Below are positions 1 to 6,766 of a stretch of 12,493 nucleotides of DNA, piece after piece (positions within the stretch are counted from its first letter, which is position 1; each line of letters begins with the position of its first letter). Below the pieces are notes generated by a model. It had not been told where the DNA came from. It made no database searches and saw only the letters and a program-made list of their open reading frames with translations. The DNA comes from Ramlibacter sp. (lineage in GTDB: Bacteria > Pseudomonadota > Gammaproteobacteria > Burkholderiales > Burkholderiaceae_C), in the NCBI GenBank assembly GCA_021156245.1, contig JAJNBO010000028.1:1-12493 (forward strand). Direction: 5' to 3'. The translations under genes and the position numbers were made by a program.

Positions 1-1575
1 CGCTGGTCCCTGCGCCACAAGCTGCTGACGGTGCTGGGCTCCGTCGCCATCTTCGTCACCAGCGTGCTGATGGTGCCGCTGCTCGGAACCGAGTTCGTGC
101 CCAAGGCCGACTATTCCGAGACCAGCATCAACTTCAACACGCCGGTGGGTTCCTCGCTGGAACTGACCGAAGCCAAGGCGCGCCAGGTCGAGGCCATCGT
201 CCGCGAGTTCCCGGAAGTGCGCTACACGGTGGCGACCATCAACACCGGCGCCGCACAGGGGAAGATCTATGCCTCCGTGTACGTGCGCATGGTCGACCGC
301 AAGGACCGGGATCGCAGCGTCGACCAGATGGCCGGGATCCTGCGCGAGCGGCTCAAGCAGGTGCCGGGCATCACCGTCACCCACGCCGGCCTGCTGGACG
401 CCGTGGGCGGCAACAAGCAGATCGAGTTCTCGCTGCAAGGCCCCGACCTGCGCGAGCTGGAGCGGCTGTCCCGCCTGGTGACGGAGAAGATCCGCGGCAT
501 CCCCGGCCTGGTGGACCTGGACTCGACCGTCAAGCCGGACAAGCCCACCATAGACATCGACATCAAGCGCGACGCCGCTTCCGACCTGGGCCTGTCGGTG
601 GCGCAGATCGCGGGTTCGCTGCGCACGCTGGTGGCCGGCCAGACGGTGGGCAACTGGCGCGCGCCGGACGACCAGACCTATGACGTGAACGTGCGGCTGG
701 CGCCCGATGCCCGCACCGCGCCGCAGGACCTGGAGCGCCTGCCCTTCGCCACCGGCAGCAACGCAGACGGCAGCTCTCGCGTGGTGCGCCTGAACCAGCT
801 CGCCACCGTCAAGGAAGGCACCGGCCCCAACCAGATCAACCGGCGCGACCTGACGCGCGAGGTCGCCATCAACGGCAACGCCTTCGGCCGCGCGGCGGGC
901 GACATCTCCGCCGACATCCGAAAGCAGCTGGACACCGTGCAGTTCCCGCCCGGCTACCGCTACCAGTTCGGCGGCTCCACCAAGAACATGCAGGAGTCTT
1001 TCGGCTACGCCGTGTCCGCGCTGGCGATGGCCGTGATCTTCATTTACATGATCCTGGCCAGCCAGTTCAGGAGCTTCCTGCAGCCGCTGGCACTGATGAC
1101 GTCGCTGCCGCTCACGCTGATCGGCGTCGTGCTCGCGCTGCTGACCTTCGGCTCCACGCTGTCGATCTTCTCCGTGATCGGCATCGTGATGCTCATGGGC
1201 CTGGTGACCAAGAACGCGATCCTGCTGGTGGACTTCGCCATCCGCATGCGCGAGCAGGGGATGGAACGATCGCAGGCGCTGTTGCATGCCGCCCGCGTGC
1301 GGCTGCGCCCGATCCTGATGACGACGCTGGCGATGGTCTTCGGAATGGTGCCGCTCGCCTTCGCGCTGACCGAAGGGTCGGAGCAGCGGGCCCCGATGGG
1401 CCAGGCCGTGATCGGCGGGGTGATCACCTCCTCGCTGCTGACGCTGGTGGTCGTGCCGGTGGTCTATTGCTACCTGGACGACCTGGCGCAGTGGCTGCGC
1501 CGCGGCCGCCCCCGGGTTTCCGGGGGAGCGGGCGCCGAGCCCGTCGCGGCTTCTAAAATGGACGGTTTGTCCTGA
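1..1575 (+). CDS. RND efflux transporter permease, HAE1 (AcrB/MexB-like) family, C-terminal half (5' partial)
   Basis: This is the inner-membrane pump subunit of a tripartite RND efflux system, which exports drugs or other hydrophobic compounds using the proton gradient. The frame is open from base 1, so the N-terminal half lies outside; 524 residues are visible of a family norm near 1030-1050. TM7 is at about residues 8-32, followed by the second large periplasmic (porter/docking) loop at about 35-335, then TM8-TM12. The loop after TM10 carries GLVTKNAILLVDFA, a hallmark of the HAE1 group. The metal-efflux (CusA) signature is not seen, so drug-type efflux is favoured, but the substrate cannot be read from sequence. 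After TM12 there is an unusual polar tail of about 25 residues (Arg/Gly/Ala-rich). The methyltransferase gene starts 19 bp downstream, and a TolC channel lies about 1.1 kb further on and could be the outer-membrane partner. The membrane-fusion partner is not in the window. Confidence 0.93.
   Translation, partial: RWSLRHKLLTVLGSVAIFVTSVLMVPLLGTEFVPKADYSETSINFNTPVGSSLELTEAKARQVEAIVREFPEVRYTVATINTGAAQGKIYASVYVRMVDRKDRDRSVDQMAGILRERLKQVPGITVTHAGLLDAVGGNKQIEFSLQGPDLRELERLSRLVTEKIRGIPGLVDLDSTVKPDKPTIDIDIKRDAASDLGLSVAQIAGSLRTLVAGQTVGNWRAPDDQTYDVNVRLAPDARTAPQDLERLPFATGSNADGSSRVVRLNQLATVKEGTGPNQINRRDLTREVAINGNAFGRAAGDISADIRKQLDTVQFPPGYRYQFGGSTKNMQESFGYAVSALAMAVIFIYMILASQFRSFLQPLALMTSLPLTLIGVVLALLTFGSTLSIFSVIGIVMLMGLVTKNAILLVDFAIRMREQGMERSQALLHAARVRLRPILMTTLAMVFGMVPLAFALTEGSEQRAPMGQAVIGGVITSSLLTLVVVPVVYCYLDDLAQWLRRGRPRVSGGAGAEPVAASKMDGLS
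1509..1526 (+). other. GC-rich hairpin inside the 3' end of the RND gene
   Basis: A perfect 7-bp G/C stem (1509-1515 with 1520-1526) closes a GTTT loop within the last codons of the RND permease. No T-tract follows, so it is not a canonical intrinsic terminator. It could pause RNA polymerase or protect mRNA just upstream of the methyltransferase gene, or it could be chance in very GC-rich DNA. Confidence 0.3.
1554..1559 (+). promoter_or_regulatory. Candidate -10 box (TAAAAT) for the methyltransferase-rhodanese-tolC genes
   Basis: TAAAAT matches the sigma-70 -10 consensus at 5 of 6 bases and is a rare AT-rich patch in GC-rich sequence. It lies 36 bp before the ATG at 1595 and would place a start site near 1566. 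No convincing -35 hexamer is visible 16-18 bp upstream, and the box lies inside the end of the RND coding sequence. Confidence 0.3.
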
Positions 1576-1594
1576 AGCCACCAGAAAGATTGCC

Positions 1595-2284
1595 ATGACC
1601 GCCCCGATCGACATCGAACGCGCCCGCTTCAACATGATCGAGCAGCAGATCCGCCCCTGGGACGTGCTGGATCTCGACGTGCTGGCCCTGCTCCAGCAGG
1701 TGAAACGCGAGGATTTCGTGCCGCTGGCGCACAAGGCGCTGGCCTTCGTGGACATGCAGATCCCGCTGCTCGGCGAAACCGAGGAAGCCCTGCGCAACGG
1801 CTGGTGCATGCTGGAGCCGAAGATGGAGGCACGGATGCTCCAGGACGTGGCGCCCAGGGCGCACGAGAAGGTGCTGGAAGTGGGCGCCGGCTCGGGCTAC
1901 ATGGCCGCCCTGCTGGCCAGCCAGGCGCAACGCGTGATCAGCCTGGAAATCGAACCCCGGCTGGCCCGCATGGCGCGCGAGAACCTGCAGAAAGCCGGCA
2001 TCCGCAACGTCGAAGTCCGCGAAGCCGACGGCGCACACGGCCTGGCCGCCGAAGGGCCGTTCGACGTCATCGTCCTGTCCGGCTCGGTGCAAGAGGTGCC
2101 CGCTGCCCTGCTGCAGCAGCTGAAGGTCGGCGGCCGGCTCGGCGCCATCGTCGGCAACGAGCCTGTCATGCGCGCCACCTTCCTCACCCGCACCGGCGAA
2201 AGCTCCTGGACCACCGACCAGCCCTGGGACACCTGCGCGCCGCGGCTGGCCCACTTCCCGGAAGCCTCGCGCTTCCGCTTCTGA
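1595..2284 (+). CDS. Protein-L-isoaspartate O-methyltransferase-family protein (divergent PIMT)
   Basis: A 229-residue cytoplasmic SAM-dependent methyltransferase. SAM-binding motif I is VLEVGAGSGYMAALLA at residues 93-108. An acidic residue after the second strand (SLEIE, 116-120), an EADG loop near 143-146 and FDVIVLSG at 156-163 complete the Rossmann core. Length and order fit the PIMT (Pcm) family, whose classical members methylate isoaspartyl residues for protein repair. However, the Q(T/S)IS-type motif that normally precedes the SAM core is not recognisable. In its place, at 64-81, is an unrelated stretch containing GWCMLEPKMEARM. Repair activity is therefore uncertain and a different acceptor is possible. 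The ATG at 1595 has a weak purine-rich site (AGAAAG) 6 nt upstream. The rhodanese gene starts 5 nt after the stop, so the two are almost certainly co-translated. Confidence 0.85.
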   Translation: MTAPIDIERARFNMIEQQIRPWDVLDLDVLALLQQVKREDFVPLAHKALAFVDMQIPLLGETEEALRNGWCMLEPKMEARMLQDVAPRAHEKVLEVGAGSGYMAALLASQAQRVISLEIEPRLARMARENLQKAGIRNVEVREADGAHGLAAEGPFDVIVLSGSVQEVPAALLQQLKVGGRLGAIVGNEPVMRATFLTRTGESSWTTDQPWDTCAPRLAHFPEASRFRF

Positions 2285-2289
2285 CCCCC

Positions 2290-2625
2290 ATGATCCCGCA
2301 AGTCCGCCCCTCCGAATTCGACGCCTGGCTGCAGGCCCAGTCCACCCCGCCGCTGCTGCTGGACGTGCGGGAGCCCTGGGAAGTGCAGGTCGCCGGCGTG
2401 CGGGCGGACGGCTTCGAGCTCTTGACGATCCCGATGAACGAGATTCCTGGCCGGCTCGCGGAGCTGCCGGAGGACCGGCCGATCGCCTGCCTTTGCCACC
2501 ACGGCATGCGCAGCCAGAACGTGGCGGCCTTCCTGGCGCGGCAGGGCTACACCGATGTGGCGAATATCGCGGGGGGCATCGATGCCTGGTCGCGCGAGAA
2601 GGACCCGGCGGTGCCCCGCTATTGA
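2290..2625 (+). CDS. Single-domain rhodanese-like protein
   Basis: A 111-residue protein consisting of one rhodanese domain, comparable to GlpE/PspE-type single-domain enzymes. The family moves a sulfane sulfur through a persulfide on an active-site cysteine. Here the active loop is CHHGMRS at residues 69-75, with catalytic Cys69 and the conserved Arg74 closing the six-residue cradle. The LLLDVREPWE motif (23-32) and the C-terminal IAGGIDAWS (93-101) are also typical. No signal peptide is visible, so it is probably cytoplasmic. There is no Shine-Dalgarno before the ATG, which fits translational coupling to the methyltransferase gene 5 nt upstream. The sulfur acceptor is not evident. The linkage to a methyltransferase and TolC suggests a conserved Burkholderiales cluster (inference). 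Confidence 0.88.
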   Translation: MIPQVRPSEFDAWLQAQSTPPLLLDVREPWEVQVAGVRADGFELLTIPMNEIPGRLAELPEDRPIACLCHHGMRSQNVAAFLARQGYTDVANIAGGIDAWSREKDPAVPRY

Positions 2626-2662
2626 AGCGGCGTACAAACGACGGCGACAACGAACAGAAGAG

Positions 2663-2674
2663 CAAGAGCTCTTG
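2663..2674. repeat. 12-bp perfect palindrome upstream of tolC
   Basis: CAAGAGCTCTTG is a perfect 12-bp palindrome ending one base before the AAGGA ribosome-binding site of tolC, which starts at 2686. It could be an operator or a small RNA hairpin affecting tolC translation, or it could be chance. Confidence 0.3.
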
Positions 2675-2679
2675 AAGGA
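2675..2679 (+). promoter_or_regulatory. Ribosome-binding site of tolC
   Basis: AAGGA lies 6 nt before the ATG at 2686. It supports that start, which is immediately followed by a signal peptide. Confidence 0.6.
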
Positions 2680-2685
2680 CGGACG

Positions 2686-4032
2686 ATGAAAGTGTTGCGG
2701 CTTCTTCCCCTGACGGCGGCCCTCGCCGCGTGCGCGCTGTCCGGGACGGCGCGCGCCGAAGGCCTGCTGGAGCTGTACGAGGCCGCTCGCGCCTACGACG
2801 CGAACTGGCAGAGCGCCAAGTCGCAGTACGACGCCAACATCGCGCGGGCCGCGCAATCCCGCGCCGGCATCCTGCCGCAGGCGGGGTTGTCGGCGGGCCT
2901 CACGCGCAACGACTACGAACTCCGGACCGAGCCCGCGGGGGCGGTTGCGGCGACGCGCGTGGAGCGCAACTTCACGACGCAGCAGGCGACGCTGAGCGCG
3001 TCGCAGCCGCTGTACCGCCCGGCCAACCTGGCGACGTACCGGCAAGGCAAGCGGCAGGCCGAACTGGCGGAGTTCCAGCTCACGTCGGCCGGCCAGGACC
3101 TCATGATCCGCGTCAGCCAGGCGTATTTCGACGTGCTGGCGGCGCAGGACACGCTCGCTTTCGTGCGCGCGCAGAAGGCCGCCACGGCGGAACAGCTGGC
3201 GTCGGCCAAGCGCAACTTCGAAGTCGGCACCTCCACCATCACCGACACGCGCGAGGCGCAGGCGCGCTACGACCTGGTGCTGGCGCAGGAGATCGCCGCC
3301 GAGAACGACCTGCGCGTGAAGAAGCTCGCGCTGGACACGCTGGTGGGCCGCGCGAACGCGCAGCCCAACCCGCTGAGCGTGCCGGACGTGCCGCTGCCGC
3401 AGCCGCCCGATCCGGAGTCCTGGGTGGCGGCGAGCGAGAACGCCAGCCCCGCGATCCTGCAGGCGCGCACCGCCGTGGAGATCGCCGAACTGGAGACCGA
3501 AAAGGCCAAGGCCGGCCACAAGCCGACGCTGGACCTGACGGCGAGCTACGGCCTCACGCGCAACCTGGGCGGCAGCACCTCGCTGGGCGTGGACAACCGC
3601 ACGAACCTGGCGGCGGTCGGGGTGGCGTTCAACCTGCCCTTGTTCGCCGGCTTCGCCACGCAGAACCGCATCCGCGAGACGCTGGCGCTGGAAGACAAGG
3701 CGCGTTCCGACCTGGAAGCGACGCGGCGCACGGTGGCACAGGCGGTGCGCACCGCCTACTTCGGCGTCGTGTCCGGCCAGGGCCAGGTGCGCGCACTGCA
3801 GGCCGCCGAGGCTTCGAGCCAGAGCGCGCTGGATGCCAACCGGCTGGGCTACCAGGTGGGCGTGCGGATCAACATCGACGTGCTGAACGCGCAGAGCCAG
3901 TTGTTCCAGACCAAGCGCGACCTCGCGCAGGCGCGCTACAACGTCCTGCTCGGGCATCTGCGCCTGCGGCAGGCGAACGGCACGCTGCAGCCGGAAGACC
4001 TGGCTCGGTTGAATACGCTGCTGGCGCCTTGA
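2686..4032 (+). CDS. tolC: TolC-family outer-membrane channel protein
   Basis: A 448-residue TolC family protein, the trimeric outer-membrane duct used by RND efflux pumps and type I secretion systems. A signal peptide covers residues 1-24 (basic start, hydrophobic core, TARA cleavage site); the mature protein begins EGLLELYEAA, closely resembling the start of mature E. coli TolC. Two internally similar outer-membrane efflux repeats follow, about 26-225 and 240-440, each with long heptad-like Ala/Gln/Leu helices and short beta-hairpin segments, as expected for the helical-barrel fold. Length is in the normal TolC range. A lipobox-like LAAC (13-16) inside the signal peptide raises the possibility of an OprM-type lipoprotein, but the AXA site and TolC-like mature start argue for signal peptidase I. 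The gene follows the rhodanese after 60 bp and converges with a secreted RTX protein, so it could serve efflux, RTX secretion or both. Confidence 0.92.
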   Translation: MKVLRLLPLTAALAACALSGTARAEGLLELYEAARAYDANWQSAKSQYDANIARAAQSRAGILPQAGLSAGLTRNDYELRTEPAGAVAATRVERNFTTQQATLSASQPLYRPANLATYRQGKRQAELAEFQLTSAGQDLMIRVSQAYFDVLAAQDTLAFVRAQKAATAEQLASAKRNFEVGTSTITDTREAQARYDLVLAQEIAAENDLRVKKLALDTLVGRANAQPNPLSVPDVPLPQPPDPESWVAASENASPAILQARTAVEIAELETEKAKAGHKPTLDLTASYGLTRNLGGSTSLGVDNRTNLAAVGVAFNLPLFAGFATQNRIRETLALEDKARSDLEATRRTVAQAVRTAYFGVVSGQGQVRALQAAEASSQSALDANRLGYQVGVRINIDVLNAQSQLFQTKRDLAQARYNVLLGHLRLRQANGTLQPEDLARLNTLLAP

Positions 4033-4039
4033 CGCAACC

Positions 4040-4065
4040 GTCGTCCCCGCCTTCGCGGGGATGAC
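4040..4065. terminator. Bidirectional hairpin between tolC and the RTX gene (REP-like palindrome)
   Basis: The left arm 4040-4050 pairs with 4055-4065 in an 11-bp stem with one G-T pair and a CTTC tetraloop. It lies 8 bp after the tolC stop and 7 bp after the stop of the convergent gene, and so is placed to end transcription from both sides. It lacks a long T-tract. Its core (CCCCGC-CTTC-GCGGGG, flanked by GTC/GAC) resembles palindromes widely scattered in proteobacterial genomes (from memory). Confidence 0.6.
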
Positions 4066-4071
4066 TGGCTG

Positions 4072-5400
4072 CTACAAGACGAAGTCGGCCGCGCTCAATT
4101 CCGCGATTCCCACCAGCTCGATCGAGAACTCGGCGGCGGCATCGGCATCCGTGCTGCCGTAGAGGACGCCGTTCTCCAGCCGCAGCTGGCCCGTGGCGTC
4201 GGCGTCGAAAGCACCCGCGCCGACATAGCTGAAGGCCTGGTTGCCCGCCGCCACCGTGTTCGCATCGATGCCCGACAGGTCGATGCGGTCCATGCCACGC
4301 ATGAAATCGGAGATGACGTCGCGCGTCTGCGCCGTGGCGCCGCTGTGCGCCGCCTGGTCGAAGTTGAAGACGTCGCGGCCCGCACCGCCTTCCAGCCGGT
4401 CGCGGCCCGCGCCGCCCGTGAGCACATCGCGGCCGGCGGCGCCGCTGAGCACGTCGTTGCCGGCGTTGCCCACCAGGCGGTTCGCCGCGTCGTTGCCGAA
4501 GAGGCTGTCCGACGCGTGGCCACCCGTGGCGTTCTCGATCACCACCCCCTTGGCGATGGCAATGTCACCTTGCGTGCCGACGGTGCTGTAGCCGCCGTCG
4601 TTCAGGCGGATCACGCAGCGCAGCACTTGGTTGCCGCAGTCGATGGTGTCGCGGCCGCCGCCGTCCCAGATCGTTTCGAGCACCGGCACGCTGGTGTCCC
4701 AGTCGTAGGAAGTGTTGCCCGCCCGCGTCGAAGTGTTGGCGCCATACAGGTACTGCAAGGCCTGGATGTCGAACGGCATGAAGGTCGAAGGACGGTCGCT
4801 GGCCGCCGCGATGGGCGACATGACGGTGTGCGCCTGGTCGTTGAGCGCATTCGACAGCGTCGTCCCCCAGGGTTCGGAAAGGTCCTTCAGGCCGAGGGCC
4901 GAGCCGATGTTCTTGAGCAGCGCGAGATGGGCGAAGCCCCCGCGCTCCAGGTCCGCGGCGGTCCACGTTTGCGAGATGTCCATCCACACGTCGCCGCTGA
5001 CCTCGGGTTCGTAGAGGTAGTCAATCGTGCCGCCGGGCTCCTTCCATTCGAAGTACGGCAGGAACGCGTCGCCCGAAGCGGTGCCCTGCTGGACCTGGCG
5101 GAACGCCATCTGGCCGACGCCGCTGACCTCCTCGAACGTGACGTTCGCCACCTCGGCAACCTGCGCAAGCACGTCGCGGGTGGCCTCCATCATCTCGGGC
5201 GTGAAGGCAGCCGCGACCGGACCCGCGTAGTAGCTGTTCGGTGCCGTCGACGGGAAGCTGTAGGTCAGCGTGACCGCCTGCCCTATGCCGCCGGGGGAGG
5301 AGACGGGCGTGCCGTCGGCTTGGGGGAAGTTCCAGCGGGCCTGGAGGTAACCGTCGCGGATCGCGAGCAGCGCGTCCAGCGGATTGTTCGTGGTGGTCAT
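4072..5400 (-). CDS. Serralysin-like (M10-type) RTX protein lacking the zinc-protease motif; probable type I-secreted pseudoprotease
   Basis: A 442-residue protein with the layout of serralysin metalloproteases. Residues about 1-250 match the protease domain. Nonapeptide RTX calcium repeats (NAGNDVLSG, AAGRDVLTG, GAGRDRLEG, GAGRDVF) occupy 311-346. A Peptidase_M10_C-type module fills about 347-442 (DVISDFMRGMDRIDLSGID at 361-379). The C-terminus ELSAADFVL is an acidic-plus-hydrophobic type I secretion signal, and there is no Sec signal peptide. The family zinc site HExxHxxGxxH aligns with residues 163-173, which read KNIGSALGLKD: His to Lys, Glu to Asn, His to Ser, His to Asp. Only the structural ALGL core remains, and the Met-turn (TVMSP, Met194) is kept. 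The frame is intact throughout, so this is substitution and not a frameshift. Proteolysis is not expected; binding or decoy roles are possible. Cys255 and Cys262 are unusual for RTX proteins. No strong Shine-Dalgarno precedes the ATG. The ABC and adaptor parts of a secretion system are not in the window. Confidence 0.85.
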   Translation of the reverse strand: MTTTNNPLDALLAIRDGYLQARWNFPQADGTPVSSPGGIGQAVTLTYSFPSTAPNSYYAGPVAAAFTPEMMEATRDVLAQVAEVANVTFEEVSGVGQMAFRQVQQGTASGDAFLPYFEWKEPGGTIDYLYEPEVSGDVWMDISQTWTAADLERGGFAHLALLKNIGSALGLKDLSEPWGTTLSNALNDQAHTVMSPIAAASDRPSTFMPFDIQALQYLYGANTSTRAGNTSYDWDTSVPVLETIWDGGGRDTIDCGNQVLRCVIRLNDGGYSTVGTQGDIAIAKGVVIENATGGHASDSLFGNDAANRLVGNAGNDVLSGAAGRDVLTGGAGRDRLEGGAGRDVFNFDQAAHSGATAQTRDVISDFMRGMDRIDLSGIDANTVAAGNQAFSYVGAGAFDADATGQLRLENGVLYGSTDADAAAEFSIELVGIAELSAADFVL

Positions 5401-5483
5401 GGGTACTGCGTGGCGGACCGGGGTGGCCCGAAGCAGCCCATTGTTCAGATCAGGTCAGCAGTGCCATGACAGGTTTCTTCGCC

Positions 5484-5512
5484 TTTCGCGTAGGCGATTT
5501 GGCTACGCGAAA
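5484..5512 (-). terminator. Stem-loop just after waaA
   Basis: A perfect 10-bp inverted repeat (5484-5493 with 5503-5512) with a 9-nt loop begins 3 nt beyond the waaA stop codon. It is well placed to end or stabilise the pgm-waaC-waaA transcript. No U-tract follows on the minus strand, so intrinsic termination is uncertain. It also lies upstream of the RTX gene (start 5400) and could be a regulatory site for it. Confidence 0.45.
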
Positions 5513-5515
5513 TAT

Positions 5516-6766
5516 TCACGTGCGGCCGGTCGCCAGCAGGGCAAGCACCGCCTCCGCCGTCTGGTCGGCCGCTCCGCGATGGGCTGCGGCGAACGCCTCG
5601 CCTGCTTCGGCCGCGCGGCGGCGGGCCCCGGGGTCGCGCGCCCACGCCACCGCCCGCGCCACGCCCTCCTCCAGGGTGGCCACGCGGCGGGCTGCGCCGG
5701 CTTCCAGCGCCAGTGCGGCGGCCTCTCCGAAGTTGAACGTGTGCGGCCCCATGACGACCGGGCATCCACAAGCCGCGGCTTCGATGAGGTTCTGGCCGCC
5801 GAGCGGCGCGAAGCTTCCGCCCAGCAGGGCCACGTCGGACATCCCGTAGTACAGCGGCATCTCGCCGAGGGAGTCGCCGAACCACACGTCCCCGGGCGCA
5901 GGCGCATCCGCCCACGTGCTGCGGCGCGACGCCGTGAAACCGGCCTGGACCACCTGTGCGGCCACTTCGTCGAACCTTTGCGGATGCCTCGGCACCAGCA
6001 TCCATTGCACGCCGGGATGCGAGCGCAGCGCAGCGAGAAAATCCGTCTCCTCGCCTTCGCGCGAACTGGCGAACATCACCACCGGCGCCGCAGAGGCCGC
6101 GTGCCATTCACGTCCCTGCCTCAGCAGTGCGGGATCCGGTGTCGCATCGAACTTCAGGTTGCCGTACACGCCTTTCACCGTGGCCCCGGCCTCCGCGAGC
6201 CGCCGCGCGTCGGTCTCTGTCTGGGCCCACACCGCCCGCAGCGAGCCGTAGGCACGGCGCGAGAGACCCGGCAGCTTGCGCGCCCGCGAAAGCGATTTCT
6301 CGGACAGCCGCGCATTCGCCAGCGCGAGCGGAATGCCTTGCTCCGCGCACAGCGCCGCGATGTTGGGCCAGACCTCGGTTTCGATGAGGATGCCCGCGCT
6401 GGGCCGGAAATGCGCCAGGAAGCGGCGCACCGCATCCGGGGTGTCCCACGGCAGCCATGCCTGCGCATCGCCTTCGCGCAGCAGCGCCTGGCCCTGTTCG
6501 CGCCCCGTGGCCGTGCCGTGGGTCAGCAGGAAGCGCAGGTCGGGCTGGCGTTCACGCAATGCCTGCATCAGGATCGCGGCCGCGCGCGTTTCGCCCAGCG
6601 ACACGGCGTGCAGCCACAGGCGGCCGGGTTCTGTGGTGCCTTCGTAGTGGCCGAAGCGCTCCTCGACGTTGTGCAGGTAGCCCGGCTCCGAGACGCCGCG
6701 GCGGCGCAGCTTGCGGCGCAGCAGCGGTTGCGCGGCGGTCATCAGGAGCGAGTAGACGCGGGACAC
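5516..6766 (-). CDS. waaA: 3-deoxy-D-manno-octulosonic acid (Kdo) transferase
   Basis: WaaA transfers Kdo from CMP-Kdo to lipid IVA on the cytoplasmic face of the inner membrane, an essential early step of lipopolysaccharide synthesis. The 416 residues are close to the usual 420-430. An N-terminal hydrophobic/basic anchor (1-22) is followed by the glycosyltransferase-30 domain: HAVSLGE (53-59, with the conserved catalytic Glu59), THGTATG (82-88), ETEVWPNI (129-136), NARLSEKS (151-158) and YGNLKFD (201-207). The CMP-Kdo-binding half follows with LVPRHPQRF (257-265), GGSFAPLGGQNLIEAAACG (316-334) and MGPHTFNF (339-346). The start is GTG at 6766, overlapping the last base of the waaC stop (TAGTG). 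An in-frame ATG eight codons later (6742) is an alternative but would cut into the anchor. It is the last gene of the pgm-waaC-waaA operon. Confidence 0.93.
   Translation of the reverse strand: MSRVYSLLMTAAQPLLRRKLRRRGVSEPGYLHNVEERFGHYEGTTEPGRLWLHAVSLGETRAAAILMQALRERQPDLRFLLTHGTATGREQGQALLREGDAQAWLPWDTPDAVRRFLAHFRPSAGILIETEVWPNIAALCAEQGIPLALANARLSEKSLSRARKLPGLSRRAYGSLRAVWAQTETDARRLAEAGATVKGVYGNLKFDATPDPALLRQGREWHAASAAPVVMFASSREGEETDFLAALRSHPGVQWMLVPRHPQRFDEVAAQVVQAGFTASRRSTWADAPAPGDVWFGDSLGEMPLYYGMSDVALLGGSFAPLGGQNLIEAAACGCPVVMGPHTFNFGEAAALALEAGAARRVATLEEGVARAVAWARDPGARRRAAEAGEAFAAAHRGAADQTAEAVLALLATGRT

Noticed and set aside
2722..2733. Lipobox-like LAAC in the TolC signal peptide, suggesting an OprM-type lipoprotein
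   Set aside because: A good AXA signal peptidase I site follows at TARA, and the mature start matches TolC; kept only as a minor alternative.
1897..3957. A 686-codon open frame on the minus strand opposite the methyltransferase, rhodanese and tolC genes
   Set aside because: Low-complexity Arg/Ala/Gly/His-rich product with no recognisable domain; long antisense frames are expected in GC-rich DNA, and the opposite strand holds well-supported genes.
4095..4523. Minus-strand frame rich in Arg/Ala/Thr/Ser inside the RTX gene
   Set aside because: Out-of-frame reading of the glycine/aspartate repeats; the RTX frame has the motifs.
5449..5466. Sigma-54-like TGGCAC on the minus strand upstream of the RTX gene
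   Set aside because: The required TTGC element at the -12 spacing is absent.
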